Source: Papaver somniferum
Lineage: Eukaryota > Streptophyta > Magnoliopsida > Ranunculales > Papaveraceae
Assembly: GCF_003573695.1 (NCBI RefSeq)
Contig: NC_039363.1
Span: forward strand, 151,064,826 to 151,128,825
Reading direction: 5' to 3'
DNA: 64,000 bases
This document shows, piece by piece, positions 31,881 to 43,336 of this stretch (within the stretch, counting starts at the first letter, position 1; each line of letters begins with the position of its first letter). The translations under genes and the position numbers were made by a program. The notes beneath the pieces are model-generated. The model saw only the letters and a program-made list of their open reading frames with translations, made no database searches and had not been told where the DNA came from.

Positions 31881-34800
31881 ATGAGGTTACTAGCTTGGAA
31901 CTGTGAAGGTTTTTCTAGTAAAACCACTAGAGATCATCTTAGAGATTTAATAAGTAGATATGATCCTGACATCATCTTCCTTTCAGAGACCAAACCAGGA
32001 ATAGATAAAATGAAAAAACTGATTAAACCTTTTAAGTTCCCAAATAATAAACTTATCTCTTCTTTGGGGTTAGATGGTGGACTAATTCTTTTGTGGAAAA
32101 ATGGTTTCCAGTTTAATATTGTGAATGCAAATACTTGGATTATAAATTGTAAAGTTCATGACGATCCTTCCAAGCCTGAATGGATTCTTACATGCATGTA
32201 TGGATCTTCTTATCCTCATAACAAAGAGAAACAATGGTCTTACATTAGAGATATCATCCAGAATATAACTCAGCCTTGGGTTGTCATTGGTGATTTGAAT
32301 TTGGTGTTCAACAATGAGAATAGAGATTACTTCCATAATACTTCTTCTTCCTCAAATCATGTTACTTCTTCTTCAAGGGATTCACCTTACATTAAGATGA
32401 TAAGTGACGCTGGTTGGTTTAGAAGATATGGGTTATTCTGGTAGATCTTTTACTTGGTCTAGTAATGTACATGGAACTGGTGTTAGAAGATCAAGGTTAG
32501 ACGGGGCACTTTGTAATGCTGAGTGGATGCTTCATTTACCTGACTCCAAGATTCTTCATCTACCTCAAATTGGCTCAGATTATTGTCCAATAATGTTGGA
32601 CACTGCCTCTTCTAAAAAGTGATAAAAAAAGAACTGGAAATATTTCCAGTGTTATGAGAGAGATAAATCATTAAAAGCTGAAGTTGTTGTTGCATGGGAA
32701 TATCAAATACAAGGGTCTTATGCATTCCAAGTCACAAGAAAACTTCACATAGCTAGAAATTTTATCTCAAAATGGAACAAGCACAAGTTTGGTGATATCC
32801 AAAGCAACATAAATATTCTCCATCAACAAGTGGAATCTGTCCAGTAAAATTCACAGCCTCAAGACAATAGCACTTTACAAATTCAACAGTTGGAGCAAGA
32901 AATTGAGCACTGGCATCAAATACAAAGTGAATTCTGGGGACAAAAGTCCAGAGATCAATTTTACTTGGAGATGGATAGAACCACAAAATATCACCATACA
33001 AATGCAAACAGAAGAAGACCAATGAACAACATTGTAGCTCTGAAAGACAACAATGGCAATTGGTGCTCAAGTAGAGAAGAACTGGAAGTTTTACTCACTC
33101 AGCATTATAGTGCACTCCATACAACTACTTCTCCAGATAAAGATGAAGCTTTATTACAAAATATTCCACAAGTCATAACTGCAGATGATAATGTGGAGTT
33201 AATCAGAGTACTTGAAGATGCTGAAATATGGAAAGCACTTACAGATATGAAACCATGGAAGGCTCCAGGGCCAGATGGGTTTCCACCTGGTTTTTTCCAT
33301 TCACATTGGGACATTGTGGGATCTGATGTTATTCAAATGGTAAAGCAATTTTTTCAATCTGGATTTATTCTCAAGGTGATAAGCAACACAAATATCTCTC
33401 TCATTCCAAAGACTAAAAACAAGAAATTTCCATCTCATCTGAGACCCATAGCTCTTTGCAATACTTCTTACAAGATTATTTCATTAAATAAGGTGATGAA
33501 TAAGATTATGTATCCCCTGCAAGCTGCATATGTGCCAGGCAAGCAAATTTCAGACAATATACAACTAGCTCAAGAGATAATCCATACAATGAAGAACAAA
33601 AAAGAGAGCAAAAATTTTCTTGCACTCAAACTAGATATGTCAAAAGCTTTTGACAGGATTGAATGGTCTTTTCTTATGGATGTTACGGAAAGAATGGGTT
33701 TTTGTGGAGAATGGTGTCATCTTATCAAGCAGTGTATTAGCACCACTAAGATATCCATTATTCTAAATGGAGCTCCATGTGCTTCTTACAAACCTTCAAG
33801 AGGCATAAGACAAGGAGATCCTTTGTCTCCCTATCTTTTTATTATAGATATGGAGGCCTTCTCTAGGCAATTGCTTATGGCTGAACAGAAAAACAAGATT
33901 GAAGGCATAAAAATTGCTCCAGCTGCTCCTCCAACTTCACATCTGTTTTTTGCAGATGACTGCCTTCTTTTTACAAGTACTGACCTCCATAATGTCAATA
34001 ATCTGCTTCAAATTATTGAGAAGTTTGGAGCTCCTTCTGGACAAATGGTAAATTTCACAAAGTCTAGTGTCTACTATAGTGCAAATGTTCCACCAAGATT
34101 TTGCAGAATTCTTACTAGGAGATTGAAGGTACCCTATATGAATCCTGCAGAGAGCTACCTGGGTATGCCATTGTTAATTGGGAAAAGTAAAAAACAATGC
34201 TTTACGCATCTGCTTGATAGGTGAAGAATAGGTTATCAATCTATAGAGGCAAAACTATGGCACAGTGCAGTAAATCCTTAATGATAAATACTGTTACTAA
34301 TACCATTCATTCTTATACTATGAGTTGTTTTCAAATTCCAAAAGATATTATAAATGAGTACAATGTTGTGCATAGGGATTTCTGGTGGGGTTTTGAGGAA
34401 AAAAGGGGCACTTATATTACCTCATGGAATGACCTGAACTTGCATAAGGATGTTGGAGGACAAGGTTTTAAAGATTTGGATACCTTGAATAAAGATCTTC
34501 TCATAAGAGCTGCCTGGAGAATTTGTATAAATTCAGATGAAGTATGGGTCAAATGTATGGCAGCTAAATACTTCCCTGGTACCAGTATGTTGTATGCTAC
34601 AATAAAGAAGGACTGCTCTTGGGCTTGGAAAGGGTTACAAAAGAACATGGATTTCATTAAACAACACAACTGCTGGAGTGTTGGTGATGGTTCTCATGTT
34701 AAAATTTGGTTGGATGTCTGGATTATAGGCATGGATGTACCTCCTACTCCAAGAAAAGAAGCTGAAGATAATGAAAACTTTGTTTGGGTCAGTGAGCTCT

Positions 34801-36029
34801 TTCTTTCTAATACCAGGGAATGGAATATTGATCTGGTAAACCATCTTTTTGATCAACACACTGCAGATTTGATTCTCAAAATGAGAGTATCAGTTTCTAC
34901 AACTGACAAGCTGATCTGGAAACTAAACAAAAATGGGAACTTTACTCTAAAATCTGCTTACAAGAAACTTTTTGAAGACAAATTAGGCTCAAGGCAGTTC
35001 TCAATCTTTATTCAAGGAACTAATACTGAATGGAAGGACTTCTGGAGAATTAACACTTGGCCAAGAGTTAAACATTTCTTTTGGAAATGTTTAAATGATA
35101 TTCTGCCAACTAGAGTTAGATTACAAAGACAATGTGGGTATATCAATAAGATGTGTGCACTGTGTAATCAACATGAAGAAAGCACAATGCATCTCTTTTT
35201 CCAGTGTGCTTTTTCAAGGGCAGTATGGATGTAAGTACCAGGAGGTAGTCAAGCTTTGACAGGAAGAGCCAGTAATATTGTTGGGGTTTTGGAAGATTGG
35301 ATTTCACTTCCAACTCAACAACAAAATCAAAATGACTGGCTCAATCTAGGCATGGTGGTTACTTGGAGTATATGGAATGAAATATGTGAGGTGATCTTTC
35401 AGAATAAAAAGGAAAACCCCAAAAGCACAGCTAGGGTAGCTCTTAGCTTTGCGAAATATTTATCCTCCATATCTGACAAAGAAAAATCCTGCATTCAGAC
35501 CACTTCAGTTATCTCGTCTTCTACAGCAAAATGGAAACCTTATGATAGTCCATATTTAACTGTTAACTGTGATGCTTCTTATGGTGCTAATACTGGATTA
35601 ACAGGTATTGGTATGATTTTACGTGATTTTGCAGGCAACTGGAAAGAATGTCGCGCAAAACAATATGCAGGAGTATCAGACTCGGAGAGAGCGGAATGCT
35701 TAGTTATCCACAAAGCTATGGCGTGGTGCAGGGAACTACAAATCTCACACGCAATATTTGAGACAGACTTGAAGAATATTGAAAGCTTCATCAACACTGC
35801 ATCACCAGTTATAGCTTGGGAGAACGAAGGCATTCTGCATGATGTTACCCTTATTATGAAGTTATTTCCAAACTGGAAGTGTCGTTTTATTCCTAGAAAG
35901 TGTAATAAACCTGCAGATGAACTGGCAAAGTTCAGCAGGAGGTCTAGTGTAACTCAGAAATGGCTTAACATCCCCCCTGAAGTAATTGAAAGTTTGCTCC
36001 TGTCAGACATTATTTCATCCCATAGTTAA
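31881..36029 (+). pseudogene. LINE ORF2 polyprotein (EN, RT, zf-RVT, RNase H), disrupted
   Basis: Domains in order: AP endonuclease 31881-32622 (LAWNCEGF, LSETK, YGSS, GDLNLV; the last motif reads SDYCP instead of SDHxP); reverse transcriptase about 33240-34224 (KAPGPDGFPPGFF, LRPIALC, QAAYVPGKQISDNI, LDMSKAFDRIEW, RGIRQGDPLSPYLF, FADD); zf-RVT 34221-35234 (WPRVKHFFWK, CALCNQHEESTMHLFFQC); RNase H 35256-36029 (NCDASYG, SERAECLVIH, ETD, CNKPADELAKFS), with acidic residues kept. Breaks: frameshift near 32418, stops at 32620-32625 and about 32846, single-base loss at about 34216, and TAA at 35232. Confidence 0.93.
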
Positions 36030-36077
36030 TAAAATCTCTTAATATTTGCATAAAAAAAAAAACTCCACCCATATGTT

Positions 36078-37000
36078 GAGAGTTATAAGAACTCTATTTT
36101 CCCGGAAAGTAATACAAAAACCCCAAATTTTTTATAAAGTTTAAATTACATCATTCAAATGTTTTAGTAATTCCATAACAGCCCTCCGTGTTTCTCATTT
36201 TCTCGATACGAGCCTTATCCTTTATCTGTATCTCTCTCACATCACCACAACACCTCCCCTTATCTTCTTCCTCTACCACCACCAAAACCCAAATCATCTC
36301 TCAATCCTTCACCAACAATTTTTCCTTCTCTTCTTCTGCTACCACCACCAACAGCAGCACCTCCCCTTCTCTTCTTCCTCTACCACCACCAGCTCCTCTC
36401 TTCATTTTTGTAGTTATGTAGAACCTAGGGTTTCAAATCGCTTGAAATAGAAGAAGAAAAGGGATATTGGATGACGATCTGCTTGAATCACAATCTCCTA
36501 AGGTTAATTCACCAGACATGTCTATGGATTTTTGTGTTTCCATTATCTTTTTTTTTCTTTCTAGAAATTGATTCCTGATTTGTGAGACAAGGGTTTTGAT
36601 TCATTTTTGGATCTACGAGTTTATTATTGAATTCGGGTTCTCTTATACTAAGAAGTTGAATTGATTTTGATGAAATGAAATTTCATAGTTACTGTTCTAG
36701 GGTTTTGATTTAAATTTGTAGAAATGAAATGAAATGATTTTTATATGATTACGAATCCATATTCCTAATTTGTCAATCCATGCTGTTGTTAATGGGGTTT
36801 TCACTGAATTCAACTTCATTACCAGTAAAATTACCTTTACTTTTTTTTTGGTACTTGCTAGTGTGTGTGACACTTGAGAAATTGATTTCTATAGTAATAG
36901 TTGGCTAGTACTTGGACTTTTAACTCATATTTGAGCTTTATCTATTCAATGTGTGTATAATGATATGTTGATCCAAGTTCCATTGCATAATAAACATTAC
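36078..37000 (+). other. leader-like, CT-rich DNA, no gene recognised
   Basis: 36180-36420 is rich in CTT/CAC/ACC triplets (TCTTCTTCCTCTACCACCACC recurs at 36259 and 36373) and then has a TTGAAATAGAAGAAG purine stretch, as in a plant 5' UTR. After 36490 it is intron-like and T-rich. The 77-codon frame at 36188-36421 is low-complexity. Confidence 0.35.
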
Positions 37001-37031
37001 CGTGTAGAATAGTTGGCTATGAGATGCCTGA

Positions 37032-38052
37032 GAGATTACAGCAGGAATGGGGTGAGCTGGTTTCAACGGAAACTGTTGTCGAAGGCGGGATAAGAGAGTA
37101 CTGGTGCTGATGATGGAAGAGTATGGGAATTAATTCTATAGCCGGATGTAAGAGCAGCAAGTTCAATAATCTCAACAGTACTTGGCAGTAGCAAAGAGGT
37201 TGGCAGTGAAAATGGAGGATTGACACGCTGGTGTTTACATTGCAAGACCTGACAATGCAGGAAGGTGCTCAGTTCTCATGATGGCTGAGAATAATTGGTT
37301 CAAGAAGGCAGTGGTCGTTGATTCGTACATCTGCATGAGAGATGGATGGTGTGCAGTCGATGGATTTAGGTGTTGTAGCTGAGAGGAGAATCAATTGGCT
37401 TCAGTATGCACGCCGGTGATATTTGGTTAAATGGTTGATGTGAATCGAAATACAGGGGAAATAATTAGGTGTTTCTGGTGTTGAGTTGGGGTTGACGTGG
37501 TTAAATGGAAATGCAGTTGGAGATCACTGTTTCTGGACGGAGTTGGAGATGTAGTCTGGAAGACGCCTTAAGATTACTAGTATTTATAATGAAATACTCC
37601 GGTAAGTTATACGTCAGAGTGAGGCTTAACGAAGTTCTTTCTTGAAGCATTTTAAGTGTGTAGAAACCACCGTAAGAAGGCGAAGAATTCGAAGAAGCAA
37701 GTTCTAACGAGACTGTTAAGCTCTGGCTTGGAAGAAGTGTATCAGTCGGGATGTGAGAAGCTTTGCCAAACAGGACTAATATATTTGTTGTACAGAACAA
37801 AGTTACCGGTATCTGACATTTCTGCAGTATGCACACCGGAATCTGACTTGTTTGATGACCAGACAATGATATTCCCGTCGGTAAGCACTAGATTTCCAAA
37901 GTTGTCGAGCTCCAGGATTGCATATTTTCCCACTGATGAGTTTCTATTCAGAGAAAATGAAAATTCTATAACCTGCTAAATACTATATAGTTGCATGTCA
38001 GGATAACTACTAGAAAAGAGAAAAAAACATACCCCATTCCTGCTGTAATCTC
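37032..38052. repeat. 22-bp perfect inverted repeat around the lectin fragment
   Basis: GAGATTACAG... at 37032-37053 is the exact reverse complement of 38031-38052. Just outside, a 12-bp direct repeat ACCGTGTAGAAT lies at 36999-37010 and 38055-38066. Together they bracket about 1 kb holding the lectin-kinase fragment. The arms are not at the very ends next to the direct repeats on the left (22 bp apart), so this is not a standard transposon end pair. Confidence 0.6.
37501..37985 (-). pseudogene. G-type (bulb) lectin receptor-kinase fragment
   Basis: Minus-strand reading from 37985 gives FSLNRNSSVGKYAILELDNFGNLVL, VVWSSN-type and AEMSDTGNFVLYN blocks, and VWQSFSHP: the second half of a B-lectin (D-mannose-binding) domain. 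A frameshift within SHP moves to the frame that reads TDTLLPSQSLTVSLEL, GGFYTLKMLQ and LSLTLTYNLPEYF, down to about 37560. The order matches G-type lectin S-receptor-like kinases of the At5g24080/SD2 sort. No PAN, transmembrane or kinase part is found. 37020-37500 is not clearly related. Confidence 0.85.
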
Positions 38053-38439
38053 ATACCGTGTAGAATTTTTTTTGGATAGAAGTACCAATGGTAGCTAGCT
38101 ACATGGATATTAAAAAAATCATCATTAGATCAAGCCCCACCCTAGCTAAGACAAACTTTGGCAGTAAGACAAAATCATGTACGTATGCAACCATTAAGAC
38201 TCTCTTATTGTCATAAGCTCTAGCTAGTTGCTTTCATTAGTTTCTTGTTTCCTACAGTTAATCAAGGGAAAAAACTTGAGTACCTAGCATTTTGTTTAGC
38301 TACGTTTCATCCGTTTTGTTTTCAAAGCTTTGCGAAATAACATTTAGGCATGCCATGTCAATCATGATATTTCAATGACGTCTTTGTACATGTATAATAT
38401 CTCTGTATTTTTTCTTGCAATTGAACAGACATTTGCACG

Positions 38440-38725
38440 AATCCAATTATGGTATCATCTTATTTATGATGAAAACCAACATTGGTTTCATCTAATTTTT
38501 GCCGACGAAACCAATTTGTTGGTGATATAATAATATTTTTTTGTTGAAACCAGTTTTGGTTTCATCTAATATGTGATTTTCTTTCCAGATTTTATGTCGA
38601 CGAAACCAATTTTTGTTGATGATACGGTAATTTATGCTGAAACGAGTTTTGGTTGGTTCTAATTTTGTTTCAATTTTTTTTTTTTTTTAACTTTTTGTCG
38701 ACAAAACCAATAAGATCTCTAATGT
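38440..38725. repeat. GAAACCA/TGGTTTC inverted repeat cluster (left)
   Basis: Repeated words GATGAAAACCA, TTGGTTTCATC, GACGAAACCAATTT and GTCGACGAAACCA alternate in both orientations, so many local hairpins are possible. The same family occurs at 39130-39330 on the other side of the ORF at 38739. From 38060 to 38440 nothing else is recognised. Confidence 0.75.
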
Positions 38726-38738
38726 ACATGTAGCTAGT

Positions 38739-39161
38739 ATGGGTGAGTCTGTTAAAATATCTGTTCAGCAAGAATTGGAAGTAGAGGTCAGAGAAAGCGA
38801 TCATAGTTGTCAACCAATTCTTCCACCTTCCTCTGAGGCTCCATGTCCGGAACCCATAAATAACTCAGCTTCAGTATCAGCTTCACAACCTGACATACAG
38901 CTAGACAGTGGCTTCCACCTTCCTTTGCAAGATACAACGCTTAAGCAACATGTGGTTGTAAACAGACGTGTATGTGGAAGTGTTGCACGTCTGTTAGATT
39001 GCAGAAGCTTGGGAGTTGTTCCAGACGGCAAGATTCATCCATCGCAGATTGCTCTTTTGATTTCTTCTCGGACTTCTCAGACCCACGATGACCCTTTTGA
39101 ATTTAAATTGGCACCATCAACAAATTTTAGGTTCACGTTTCATATTTGTCGACAAAACTAA
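38739..39161 (+). CDS. unidentified ORF, 140 codons, probably an exon or gene fragment
   Basis: Open from the ATG at 38739. Residues 1-65 are acidic and low-complexity (Glu, Ser, Pro). Residues 70-120 look like a folded segment (VARLLDCRSLGVVPDG, then KIHPSQIALLISSRTSQ). The tail from about residue 128 runs into the flanking repeat (TTTGTCGACAAAAC) and is not genuine. I cannot name the family. It is the only non-repetitive piece between two clusters of the same inverted repeat, which suggests a captured host exon. Activity is doubtful: no promoter or splice context was established. Confidence 0.35.
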   Translation: MGESVKISVQQELEVEVRESDHSCQPILPPSSEAPCPEPINNSASVSASQPDIQLDSGFHLPLQDTTLKQHVVVNRRVCGSVARLLDCRSLGVVPDGKIHPSQIALLISSRTSQTHDDPFEFKLAPSTNFRFTFHICRQN

Positions 39162-39330
39162 ATTGTAGTTTATTTGTTTCATATTTGTCGACAAAACCAA
39201 ATTGTAGTTTATTGTTGGAATCAATTTTGGTTTCATCATATTTTTTTCTTTTTCTGATGAAACCAGTTTTTATTTCATCATATTTTTTCATTTTGTCGAT
39301 GAAACCAGTTTTGGTTTCATCAAATTTTAG
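39130..39330. repeat. GAAACCA/TGGTTTC inverted repeat cluster (right)
   Basis: Two copies of TTTCATATTTGTCGACAAAAC (39140, 39178) are followed by four GATGAAACCAGTTTT or TTTGGTTTCATCA words. Continues the family seen at 38440-38725. Confidence 0.75.
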
Positions 39331-39339
39331 TCATGGAGA

Positions 39340-40005
39340 TGATGGTAGTGGTGTTTTGTGGTGCTACTGTGGTGGCGCTGGTGCCGGTGGTGGTAGAAGA
39401 TGGAGGTGGTTGGTGGCAGCAGTGGAAGGTGTCGGTAGTGACGGTGGTGGTGGTGGTCGATGGTGGTGGTGGTGGGCGGTAATGGTGTTTATGGTGGTGC
39501 GACAGGTGTTGGCGGTGGTGCTGGTTTCGGTCGGTGGTGCTGGATGGATGGTGGTGGCGGCGGTGGAATGGCGGTGATGCAGGTGGTGGTGATGGTGGTG
39601 GTGGTGGAATGCCGGTGGTGACGCGGTGGTTGTGGTGGTCGGCGGTGGTGGCGCCGCAGAGGTGCTGGTTGACGGCAATGGTCAGTGGCGGTGGTGGCGC
39701 GACGGTGGTGGTTGACAACGGTGGTCAGTGGCGGTGGTGGTGCTGGAGATCGACGGTGGTGGTGGAGATCGGCGGTGGTGGTGGTTGACGGCGGTGGTGG
39801 TCAGTGGTGGTGGTGATGCATAGGTGGTGGTGGTGGGGCGATGGTCGTGGGCGGTGGTGGTAGTCGACGACGGTTATGGTGCTGGTGGTCGGCGGCGGTC
39901 TGTGGTGGTGGTGGTCGGAGGTGGCGGTGGTGGTTGACGACGGTGGTGGTCAATGGTAGTGGCACCATGGCGGTGCTGCTGATGGTGTGTTGTTGTTGGC
40001 GGTGA
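39340..40005. repeat. GGT-rich trinucleotide repeat tract
   Basis: About 660 bp dominated by GGTGGT with interruptions (CGATGG, GGCGGT, GTTGACG). The plus strand is G-rich throughout, so many short G-runs could stack into quadruplexes. Frames on either strand (Gly/Val/Trp-rich on plus, Pro/Thr/His-rich on minus) are translation artefacts of the repeat. 40006-40165 holds nothing else. Confidence 0.9.
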
Positions 40006-40164
40006 TAATTTAATAAAAAATAAATGTGGGGTTGATTTTTTTTTAGTTGGGGTGATTTAAGCTAGAGGGGTAATATAGACACTTTATGTTAAATGGGGTT
40101 TTTGTGAACAATTTGTTTTGTTGGAGTTTTTATGCATGAATAGTGACATCGTAACTCATGGACT

Positions 40165-40863
40165 ATTTTTTAATAGGAAAAGATGCTTATTATTGATGGA
40201 GAAAACTACATGGAAGTTTTATCCTCCTCTACTAAAGTAGATACCCAGATAGGAACAAGGCGTGACCAACGAAAACAAATAACTTGAGATCTAGCAAATT
40301 TAGCTAAATTGTCCGCTAAATAATTTGCATCTCTATGCACATAATTGCAAGATCAAAAATTGAAAGAACTTAAAATATCTAATGCATCTTTAATTAAGTT
40401 GTAGGAAGTCCATTTCGCAGATGTCTGCTTCCCATTTAGAGCTTGAATCACATTCCAGTAATCTCCTTCTAATTGAATTTTTGTCAATCCTTTTTGCTTT
40501 GTGCTTCCAAAAGTGCGCGAGCTTCTGCCTGTTCTGGATCTATTGCAAAAGATACACCTCCTCGCAGTCCATCGTTATCACCTGTAAGAGTTCTACATAT
40601 TAGTCCCCATCCAGACATAGTTTTATTAGCAATAAAAGAGGCATCAAAATTAATTTTGATCATGTCACAAGAAGGATGTGACCAATTATGTTGTATTAGT
40701 CTAGTATTTTGTTGATGTTGAGATTGCACAAGGAGTGAACATTTCCATTCATTCATCTGCATCACAACAGAATTAGCAATGGCCTCAGCATTGAAATTTG
40801 CATTATCAAAGACTTTTGCGCATCCGGCCTTCCAGATATGCCATATGCAGAAAGCAGCAGACT
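40165..40863 (-). pseudogene. LINE 3' end: RNase H domain (interrupted by a gypsy element)
   Basis: Minus strand from 40863: FCIWHIWKAGCAKVF, then KINFDASF, GWGLICRTL, AEARALLEA (RVT_3 RNase H) and near 40340-40210 REDANYLADNLAKFARSQV, ending in an A-rich tail near 40170. The N-terminal neighbour is on the far side of the chromovirus at 46744. Frameshifts and stops occur near 40480. Confidence 0.85.
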
Positions 40864-40868
40864 CATAC

Positions 40869-41338
40869 TGATGCATATTGATATCTGTACCTTGGTAGCT
40901 ATTACTATAAAGGCGGAATTCAGAATAATAATAGACGAAAAACTTAGAAATCAGAACACAAGTAGTAATTCGAAAAAAATATCTTCTTTAGATTATGAAC
41001 AAGAAAACAATTACTATTCTCTCTTTGTTACACTCACAATCTCTCTAAACAATGGATCAACCTTAAACTGTTTGCTAGCTTGCACAAGTATTGTTCCAAG
41101 CTTCTCCTAGGTTTTCTGTTCCTAGTATCTATGTCCTTAGCTATTAGCCAAAGCCCTCTATTTATAGCCTTCATCGTACTCAGCCGACCAAGGACTTCTA
41201 TTAGGAATCTATTTCCTAAACTAAGAGTATTTCTTAAAACAAAACTCTACAAATATTCCTGCCTAGAATATGATTCTTCCCTCAACTTAGCTTGAGGTTA
41301 ACTAAGTTCCCTAAAGGAGTACGGATACACCTGTATCA
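40869..41338 (-). repeat. 3' LTR of the chromovirus-like element
   Basis: TGATGCATATTGATATCTG to CACCTGTATCA. A few per cent of positions differ from the 5' copy. Short frames within it are shadows. Confidence 0.93.
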
Positions 41339-41477
41339 TGGGTTCCCCTTTTAAAAACTTGAACTCCTGTGAGAGTTAAAAATGAAGGTTAGGGAACTCA
41401 AGAGTCCCTTTTTCCTTGTTAAACCACTTAGCCTTGCTAGGAACTTGACCTTTGCATCCGATTAGAAAAGCTTCTTT

Positions 41478-42854
41478 CTATCCTTGTCGCGTTTTAGTCA
41501 CTATTCGCTCCAATATGCAATCTTCCTTGAGTGGTTCCTCTCTATCAAACCATAAGTCTTCTACTCGTGGTAAGATCACAGTGTCATCGCCGTCATCATC
41601 TAGTAATGGTGGTTCAAACAACTTCAAGTATTCGACATTTATTACCAAGTACATTCCTAGGTAAGGTGGCAAATCCAGCCGAAACGCATTGCCACCAATC
41701 TGATCGAGAATACGGAATGGTCCATACCTTAATGGCTTCAAATTCTTACCTTCCCCCGTCAGTCGTTCCTTACCTAATTTTAGCCATACCAAGTCGCCAA
41801 CACCAAAATTACAAGGTACAAGATGCTTGTCATGCTTTTCTTTATATTTGGCTTGTGACTTCTTTAGTTGTTCTTCAACAGTCACATGAATCTGAGATAT
41901 CTTCTCCAAGAACTTTTGTGCCTTTTTCTGTTCACTTCCTTCCTTCCCCCCCAGTGAGGTGTCACTAGAAAATACTAGATCAAAAGGACTAGGTGATAAG
42001 TAACCATAGCACGTCTGAAAAGGAGATTTTCCTGAAGAAGTATGAACTGCTCTATTGAAAGCAAACTGTAGATATGGTAAACTCTTATCCCAAGTTTAAG
42101 GATGCTTAGAATTATATCCTCTTAACATGTGAACCATAGTCCTGTTGACCACTTCTATTTGTCCGTCTGTTTGTGGATGAAAAGTTGTACTCTTCTTCAA
42201 CCTAGTGTCCATCATCTTCCATAAAGAATCCCAAAAGTGACTAAGGAATCGACTATCCCTATCAAAAATAATCGCAGTAGGTAAACCAGAATGCTTCCAC
42301 ACATGCTCAAAGAAGAGCTTTGCTGCACCGACTCCTGTTACCGTCTTTGTACATGGAATTAATGCGATCATCTTGCTGAACCAGTCGACCACAACGAACA
42401 AATAATCATGACCAGACTTGGTCTTCGATAATCCACCAAGAAAATCCATAGAAATACTCTCCCAAGGACTTGATGGTACTGGTAATGGTAGATATAACCC
42501 ATGTTTTCTGTTGGAAGGTTTAGATGTGCTACACAACTTACACCCTCTAACCAACTTAGCCACATCATCTTGCATCTTCGGCCAAAAGACATAACGCTGG
42601 AGGTTAAGTAGAGTTTTATTCATCCCAAAGTGTCCAGCAACTCGGGAAGTGTGTGCCTCTCTCAACCACTGTAAACGATCTTCATCTTCTGGTATGCAAA
42701 GTAACTGACCTTTGTATAACAATCCATCTCGAAGATCATACTCGCTTTTCAAACTACTCTTTACACCTTCTAACATCTTCTTGAAGTCTTTGTTGGATGC
42801 GTACGACTCTGCATACTCTTGAGGAACAATCGGCTGAATTCTCATGGCTACCAT
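41478..42854 (-). pseudogene. pol: integrase of the chromovirus-like element
   Basis: Minus frame from 42854: zinc-binding H-H-C-C region (HTSRVAGHFGMNKT, CKLCSTSK), catalytic core with SMDFLGGL (Asp), IIFDRDSRF (Asp; most relatives have SDRD) and TDGQIEVVNR (Glu), then a TAA at 42095. The C-terminal part resumes in a second frame at 41909: FGVGDLVWLKL, LKPLRYGPF, INVEYLKLFEPP. Between them (42095-41910) the expected LPYLQFAFN...SPF segment is readable with a frame change. Confidence 0.88.
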
Positions 42855-42860
42855 TAATGC

Positions 42861-43250
42861 TCAAATTGGTGGACGAGACAACATATCTGCCAACTTGTTT
42901 GTTACTCCCTTCTTGTGCCTAATGAGAATGTTGAAACTCATCAAGTAAGATATCCACTTCATGTGCTGGGCTTGTTGTAGTTTCGTCTGTGCATGTAGAT
43001 ACTCCAATGGTTTGTGATCTGAATGTACCACTACTTCTTTACCTAAGAGATACACTCGCCAATGCTTGATACATTGATATAAAGCATAAAATTCTTCGTC
43101 ATAAGGTGCATAATTCTTAATAGCACCTGAGAATAGTTCTGAATGGTACTCCACTAGTTTACCATCTTGCAACAACACTCCTCCCAATGCATAGTTAGAA
43201 GCGTCAGTCTCAACTTCAAAAGTACGCTTTAAATTAGGCAATGCCAACAC
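42861..43250 (-). pseudogene. pol: RNase H domain of the chromovirus-like element
   Basis: FEVETDASNYALGGVL carries the first catalytic Asp. AIKNYAPYDEEFYALYQCIKHWR carries the Glu. HSDHKPLEYL and NKLADMLSRPP complete the RT-linked RNase H pattern. Open for 129 codons; upstream joining to RT is broken around 43260-43330 and by the SINE. Confidence 0.88.
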
Positions 43251-43336
43251 TGGTGCTTCTGAAATATTTCTTTATAGTAACTGAAAAGCGTCTTCATGGG
43301 TTTGCTGCCATTCAAACTTTTTCTTATCTCCCGTTA

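Larger units (their letters stand above)
29880..36057 (+). mobile_element. L1-type LINE, end-to-end but inactivated
   Basis: The target duplication AAAAACTCCACCCATATGT occurs at 29861-29879 and 36058-36076, the right copy merging with the poly-A. The 6.2-kb body has a leader, ORF1, and ORF2 with endonuclease, reverse transcriptase, zinc-binding and RNase H domains in order. Long duplication, poly-A and layout are diagnostic of plant L1-type LINEs. Both ORFs are broken, so it is not autonomous now, but 5' truncation, usual for LINEs, is not evident. Confidence 0.93.

Noticed and set aside
39320..39788. Pro/Thr/His-rich or Gly/Trp-rich proteins of 84-143 codons
   Set aside because: They are translations of the GGT trinucleotide tract in several frames on both strands; no frame is favoured.
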